Of a DNA stretch of 64,000 nucleotides, positions 57,878 to 64,000 are shown piece by piece. The stretch lies in assembly GCF_018873765.1 (NCBI RefSeq), contig NC_057924.1, positions 22,377,542-22,441,541 on the forward strand, given 5' to 3'. Source of the stretch: Telopea speciosissima. Lineage: Eukaryota; Streptophyta; Magnoliopsida; Proteales; Proteaceae. The position numbers were made by a program, and so were the translations under genes. Below the pieces are notes generated by a model, which was not told the DNA's origin, searched no databases, and was given only the letters and a program-made list of their open reading frames with translations. Numbering within the stretch: position 1 is the stretch's first letter; every line of letters starts with the position of its first letter.

Positions 57878-58095
57878 ATATATATGAAAACAAACTATAG
57901 CATCTAGTCCAAAGGGAATTACACCTTAATTCTAGAATAGCAAACAATAGAAATACGCAAGCCATCTTGGTCTGGAGGAATAACATATTAACATTCACCA
58001 GAAATTTTTTTTGAGGAACTTGACAGATATCTGTCAAATACATGCCATGGCATCCCGAGGGGTGTGCCAAAAAAATCCACAAGCCTACCTAGTAG
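57878..58095. other. Deletion junction between unit C and unit D
   Basis: LINE 5' flank (ATAGCATCTAGTCCAAAGGG, as at 16159) runs to about 57953. It is then joined directly to ACGCAAGCCATCTTGG, which in units B and C lies upstream of the protease gene (20769, 48733). A whole protease gene block is missing. 58088-58095 (CCTAGTAG) is the empty hAT MITE site. Confidence 0.75.
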
Positions 58096-58333
58096 TATCA
58101 TTATGTATCACTAAATTTTCATCCAGCATCGTTCACTATTTCTACATGACACCATTCAAAGGGTATAATCCTATTATATGGCCAATATAGGTTTGGTTTA
58201 GTTACGTGTAGATTGCAAGTCCAATTAGTTAGGAATCTTTGATAAGATGGATTGATTGATTGCTTTTGATTTTGTGTGAGTTCGTCCCAGAGTTGTTTCG
58301 TTAAACTTATTGGGAATACTGGTTAATAAAAGC

Positions 58334-58752
58334 GAAAATTACATGATTAGCCACTTTTGGGTTTTCATTTACAAAACTGTTCACCCTATGTTTGAGTTAA
58401 CAAAAATAGACAAAAACAAGTTTAGTTTTACAAAACTAGACAAAACAGTGACTCTCCTTCCTTCCTCGGCAGTTCCCCTCTAAAAAAATCTCTTTTTTTT
58501 TTCCTCTGTTACTTGGGGTAGCAGAGAATGGCGGTGGCTGGGACAAGGGTAGAGTTGCAGGGAACGGAGGATGCCTCGGCAAGAAGGCAATGATAGGGGT
58601 AAAAATGTCTTAAAAAGTAAGTGTGGGAGGGAGGGACACTATTTTGTCCAGTTTTGTAAACCTTAACTTGTTTTTGTCTATTTTTGTTAACTCAAACATA
58701 GGGTGGACAGTTTTGTAAATGAAAACCCAAAAGTAGCTAATCATGCAATTTC
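58334..58752. mobile_element. Foldback MITE-like element (copy D)
   Basis: Same termini as 7149-7553, with one change in the right TIR (ATGCAATTTC). Confidence 0.65.
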
Positions 58753-59998
58753 ATCCTCCAATTTCTTGCTTGTTCCAGTTGAAATATTCTATCTCAATCA
58801 TGGTTCAAGGAATAGGTATCGGATCGGCCGATTCTTGACCTATTCAATATTGATATTGACTGAGACCGATTACTATATATTTTGATTTTTCAAAGCGGAA
58901 TCTTTATTTGTCATTATAGTAGAGACAGTTTTATTCTGTTCTTAATTGAAACCATAGACGTACGTTAATGTTTAACCAATCCATTTGAGCAACAATGAGC
59001 ACATTATGAGTAATTTCGAAAATCAATTATTTGGAAAATCACTCACTGTTATAGGGAAGCAAATACAATAGAGTAGACTTGTTGGCGAAGAATAGTACTT
59101 CACTATAGGTTTCTCATAGTTGGCCTTCTTCTCTTTTGTCTATTCCTCAGGATATTATTAAGAACTATCAGGAAACACCTTGCTATCGCTTTGATAGTGG
59201 TTGTTCTTAGTTCTAGTGTATGCAGTTTCTTCATCTATCCCTTTTTTGTCCTAAGGTTTTTAAAAACAGTGACCTCCTGGTGAGCATGGGCATGAAGTGC
59301 ACCACGGCTCACCAACTGCACTAGGCAGCTATTGGTTAATTAATAGTGCGTCATATTAAAAGAGAAACAAAGTAAGGTTATAAATTAGGGATTTTCTTAT
59401 TGACACCTTTCAAGGTGTCAAATAATTTATAACCTTCCCTTATTTTTTTTTACCCTTTCGGTATGACACCATTTTTCTTAGATCCACTAGATTAGAACGG
59501 AAATTACAAAATAAGTAGGTTTCAAATTTATTTTATATCCACTACTTTCTATTTTAAAAAGATTCAATTAATCCTCAAAGTTGATTGGTACTCATGCCAT
59601 GCAAGAATAAAATAAAATCAAAGTTACAAAATTGCCCCAACCAAATTTAACTGTTTTAAAAACCGTGCAATCATATAAAAGAGCACCGTAATTGTAGGAG
59701 TAGAAATCAAAGCTCCTATTACAAATTTTTGTCTGGTTCCAAGACTTTAAGGGGGAACAATGGGTTTACACAAAAAAAAAAAAAAAAAAAAAAAAGAAGG
59801 GCAGGGCGAGAGTAACCAGTCTTGACATGTGGAAGAACAAAAGAAGCTCAATCAATCTCTCAATTACAATCTTAGATTCTCATTGATGTTTGGTGGAATT
59901 TTCAAGGAAATTAGAGAAATTGTGGAGAGATGATTGATAGCAAATTATGCAAAACGAGGTCATCACTCATTGCTCATTGCAGCAGAGAGGGAATCGCT

Positions 59999-61022
59999 AG
60001 ACAATGGGACGGGCTGAACGTTGATGGAAGTAATTGAAACGCTGAAAGAAACTTTCATGTCTCTCGCCTATCACTTTGTGATTGTTTAATTTTTCTCATA
60101 GCCCAATAATCTCTTTCGTCTTCTTCCACAAGACCCAATTAATGAAGACCCAAGTCAAGAGGGAAATGGAACGTTAGACAATGGGACGGGCTGACCGTTG
60201 ATGGGAGTAATTGAAAGGCTAAAAGAAACTTTCATGTCTCTCGCCTATCACTTTGTGACGGCTTAATTCTTCTCATATCCCAATAATCTCTTTCGTTCTC
60301 TTCCCCAAGACCCAATTGACGAAGACCCAAGTCATGAGGGAAATGGAACATTAGACAATGGGACGAGCTGACCGTTGACGGGAGTAACTGAAAGGCTGAA
60401 AGAAACTTTCATGTTTCTTGCCTATCACTTCGTGACTATTTAATTTTTCTCATATCCCAACAATATCTTTCGTCCTCTTCCCCAAGACCCAATTGACGAA
60501 GACCCAAGTCAAGAGGGAAATGGAACGTTAGACAATGGGACGGGCTGACCATTGAAGGGAGTAACTGAAAGGCTGAAAGAAACTTTCATGTCTCTCGCCT
60601 ATCACTTCGTGACTATTTAATTTTTCTCATATCCCAATAATCTCTTTCAGACCCAAGTCAAGAGGGAAATGGAACGTTAGACAATAGGATGGGCTGACCG
60701 TTGACGGGAGTAATTGAAAGGCTAAAAGAAACTTTCATTTCTCTTGCCAATCACTTATTGATTGTTTAATTTTTCTCATATCCTAATAATCTCTTTCGTC
60801 CTCTTCCGCAAGACCCAATTGACGAAGACCCAAGTCAAGAAGGAAATGGAACGTTAGACAATGGGACAAGCTGACCGTTGACGGGAGTAATTGAAATGCT
60901 GAAAGAAACTTTCATGTCTCTTGCCTATTACTTCGTTATTGTTTAATTTTTCTCATATCCCAATAATCTCTTTCGTCCTCTTCCACAAGACCCAATTGAT
61001 GAAGACCCAAGTCAAGAGAAAA
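59999..61022. repeat. 177-bp tandem array, six units (R-D)
   Basis: Same unit order and short unit as the other copies. Confidence 0.9.
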
Positions 61023-61201
61023 AATGGAAGGATAGGTTGAAAGGTATCCTAAATATATGAGTATGACCCTGTACATCTCCAACTCCAAGACCAAGAATTA
61101 TTTCTCTTTTCCTTCCTTGAATGCCATAAAATGCAGAGGAAGCAAGAGGACAACAAAAGCAACATGGTATTATCCCCATTTAGGATACCGATTCCTAAAG
61201 C

Positions 61202-61203
<2 letters not shown>

Positions 61204-61259
<56 letters not shown>
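61204..61259. repeat. (GA)n microsatellite (R-D)
   Basis: GA run of about 56 bp, the longest of the four. Confidence 0.95.
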
Positions 61260-61261
<2 letters not shown>

Positions 61262-61330
61262 ATCTTTAGTACGAAGAGTCGTTTCTATTTTTTTTTTTTT
61301 GGAAGAATGGAAAAGTCTTTTTTTTTTTTA

Positions 61331-61815
61331 TAGTCGTATCCCTATTACTACTCGTTCTCAACTTTTTAAATAATTTAAATCCACTTACCTAAAAAAAGGA
61401 AAATTTCAATGTAAACGTATTTCAAGTTGTGCAAATCTCAATGTAAACTTATTTAATTATAATAATAAAAGTAATAATTAATAATTAAAATTTTTTTTGA
61501 TTGTCGTATCACTATTACTACTCATTCTTAACTTCTTAAATAATTTAAATCCACTTACAAAAAAAAAAAAAGAGAAATTTCATTGTAAACTTATTTCAAG
61601 TTGTGCTAATTTCAATGTAAATTTATTTACTAATAATAATAAAAATAATAACTAATAATTAAAATTTTTTTTTGATAGTCGTATCACTATTACTACTCAT
61701 TCTTCACTTCTTAAATAATTTAAATCCACTTACCTAAAAAAAGGGAAATTTCAATGTATACTTATTTCAAGTTGTGCAAATTTCAATGTAAACTTATTTA
61801 ATTATAATAATAAAA
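61331..61815. repeat. AT-rich tandem array, three units (R-D)
   Basis: TAGTCGTATC-led units as in R-A. Confidence 0.85.
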
Positions 61816-61962
61816 TTAATAATTAAGGATTAATGATTAATGAAGGGTATTTTCTGGCATATTGATATTGTTGAAGGGTATTTTTGGTATGAAAAGATTT
61901 GCCATGACTTTTTAGTTTTTACACTTATAATATAGTATGATATATATATATATATATATATA

Positions 61963-64000
61963 TTGGCTAAAAGTCAGCAAAGTGTATATTAACCAACAAA
62001 AGAGTACATAATACAAGATCGGAGAGGTCCCCAACTAGGAGTGTCAGGGCAAAATCAAAACCTCTCAACTATGGCTAGCAACCATCAAAGTTCAGAACCA
62101 AATATAAATTAGGAACCCTTTGGAAACACCCTAGTCCCTCTGTAGATCTTTATCGAAGCCGAAACCTACTCCTTTCAAGGATATCCCACTCTATCTCAAT
62201 TCTAGCATAGCTTGGGGCTTCATCCCATCGCTGGGAGACATTAGAAGAGGCGCACCTTTTGGTTAGTAGATCTGCTACTGTATTTGCTTCCCTATAGCTA
62301 TGTGTAATTTTCCACATAATGTCTTTCAGATATGCTGCAACTTCCCACAAGATTGTTTGAACAACCAAGGAACTATACTATTTCTTATTGATGTAACCAC
62401 TGCTTCTGCATCACACTCTATCCAAAGCCTCTGTATTCCCTTCACCCTGGCCATTTGAACTCCAAGAAAAAATGCCAAGAACTCAGCTGTAAAGTTTGTA
62501 GACACTCCTAGGTACTGTGCAAAACTTCCCTTAGGGTGTCCTTGGCAGTTTCGTTGGATCCCTGCTGCACTTGAATGTCCCAGATTCCCTATGGGGCAAC
62601 CATCAATGTTTAGCTTCATCCAATTTTCTTCAGGTTTTCTCCATTGAACTTCCATAATCCTTCTAGCCCTGGCATTTGGAAAAGAAGCACCAATATCACG
62701 AGCTAAAACCAGATCCTGCATAGACTTGATGAAGCACTTCATTAGCGTTGAGGCGTCCCTGAGATCTGATTTCAAGAGTCGCAAAACTGAGGCAGACCTA
62801 TTGCAACTCCCTTCAAAGCGTTTCCTATTTCGCTCACTCCATATATGAAAAGGGACCAGGATGAAACCCGCTAGCCACACCTTAGCAAGAGCACTAGAGT
62901 CGGCTTTCTCCTTCCACCAAACGAGCAACTCGTGCATTGATTCCTTTGCTGGCCATGCTCTTTGAAATCAAGAGAGAAACCCCTGCCACAACTTCAAAGA
63001 AAAGGAACATTCAAGAAAAATGTGTCTTTGAGAATCAGTAGCTTTCAAACATAAGTTGCAGCATGAGGCTAATGGGACGCCTTTCTGGGCAACCAAATCA
63101 TCAGTTGGCAATTTCTTCTGCATCAACCCCCAGCCAAACATTGAATGTTGAGGTTGCAACTTGGATGCCTAGACCATTGAATGCTAGGCTATCCGGTTTT
63201 CTGCTCTTCTAACGCCCTCCCACGCCGATTTTACTGTGAACGCACCTTGTTTGGATAGGGTCCAAACTTTTATGTCCTCAGCCTTGATCGATGGTAATGG
63301 TATGGAGGATGCTTGATTGGTAATGAAGCTAGCCAGTGGCGTGTGAAGGGTCTTTATCCAATACTCCCACCCATGCAACCCAGGGTGAGCTGCGACAGTA
63401 TCTCCCTTAAGCCATCGATCATGCCAGAAGTCAATTTTTGAGCCATCCCCCACAACCCAAGCTTCATGTGCTGAGACAAAATCCCACATCTTCTTTATCC
63501 CAAGCCAGATTGAAGATGAAGAATTGATCTGGTGTTTAATACTGCCCTTAGATGTGAATATTGATCGAAGTAAGTTACTAATAAGGGAGTTATCGGCCTT
63601 AGTTCCCCAAAAAAGTTTGCAAAGTAGTGCCTTGTTAACCTCCCTTAATTTCCTGATGCCCAGACCCCCTCTTCGCGAGGCTTGCACACCCACTCCCATT
63701 TCACCGTAATTCCCTTAGTTATATCTGGATCTCCATACCAAATAAAGTTCCGACCCCATCTCTCCATTAAAGAAATGAAAGAAGTAGGCCACCGATAAAC
63801 TGAGAAGGTGTGAATTGGCATGCTTGACATAACTGACCTGACCAGTTGAACTCTCCCTGCCATTGAAATTGGCTTTCCTTTCCATCCCGCCAATCTGGAT
63901 TTGAATTTATCCATCAATGTCGAGATTGCATCCTTCTGAACCCTTCCTTTAAAAATGTCGATTCCAAAAAATCTGGTAGGAAAACTTCCCTCAGAGAATC
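61963..64000 (-). mobile_element. L1-type LINE, copy D (runs off the window)
   Basis: The 3' UTR, RNase H domain (62150-62630), zf-RVT and RT C-terminal part of ORF2 are visible, all close to copies A and C. It is a pseudogene with frameshifts at about 62340 and about 62970. It shares the missing base at 63670 with copy C. A private in-frame 54-bp deletion at 63318 removes 18 codons. The remainder lies beyond 64000. Confidence 0.9.

Larger units (their letters stand above)
58096..61962. repeat. Segment R, copy D
   Basis: Same order as R-A, with the foldback, 177-bp array, GA tract, AT array and (TA)n. There is no gene. Confidence 0.9.

Overview
The window is transposon-dense, AT-rich nuclear DNA of a flowering plant. 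The evidence is spliced SAG12-type papain-like cysteine protease genes, plant-type Ty3/gypsy (Tat-like), Ty1/copia and L1-type LINE elements, CACTA, Helitron and hAT-MITE termini, and GT-AG introns. The species cannot be named from the sequence.

Layout. 1-6944: an old Tat-like Ty3/gypsy element. Gag-pro-pol lies on the minus strand, is cut off inside gag, and reads in one frame broken only by stop codons. Its 3' UTR holds a 66-bp tandem array and a spliced antisense ORF. 6945-16200: duplicated segment 'R' (copy A) followed by a 5'-truncated LINE (A). 16200-17490: low-information DNA with a 147-bp foldback. 17495-20904: cysteine protease gene 1 (intact, minus strand) and its flanks. 20905-30537: hAT MITE, R copy B, a 4.9-kb Helitron, and the 3' end of LINE B. 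30538-32968: the 3' part of a copia element with its LTR. 32969-36404: LTR-like sequence and a second LINE family. 36405-48865: cysteine protease gene 2, split by a 6.8-kb CACTA element. 48866-57877: hAT MITE, R copy C, LINE C. 57878-64000: R copy D and the start of LINE D, running off the window.

The region reads as a tandem segmental duplication. An ancestral unit of about 13 kb (protease gene + R + LINE) is present in up to four copies, and later insertions and deletions distinguish the copies. Gene 1 is the only protease copy that looks functional. Gene 2 would encode the same 343-residue layout but carries the CACTA in exon 1. The gene expected before copy D is deleted, and the one expected before copy A is replaced by the Ty3 remnant.

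The two most notable features are gene-capturing transposons. The CACTA carries three consecutive NF-YB exons with open frames and good splice sites. The Helitron carries a decayed piece that resembles a CPSF73-type cleavage/polyadenylation factor. The LINE and Ty3 copies are all broken. All identifications are by reading motifs; no database search was run.
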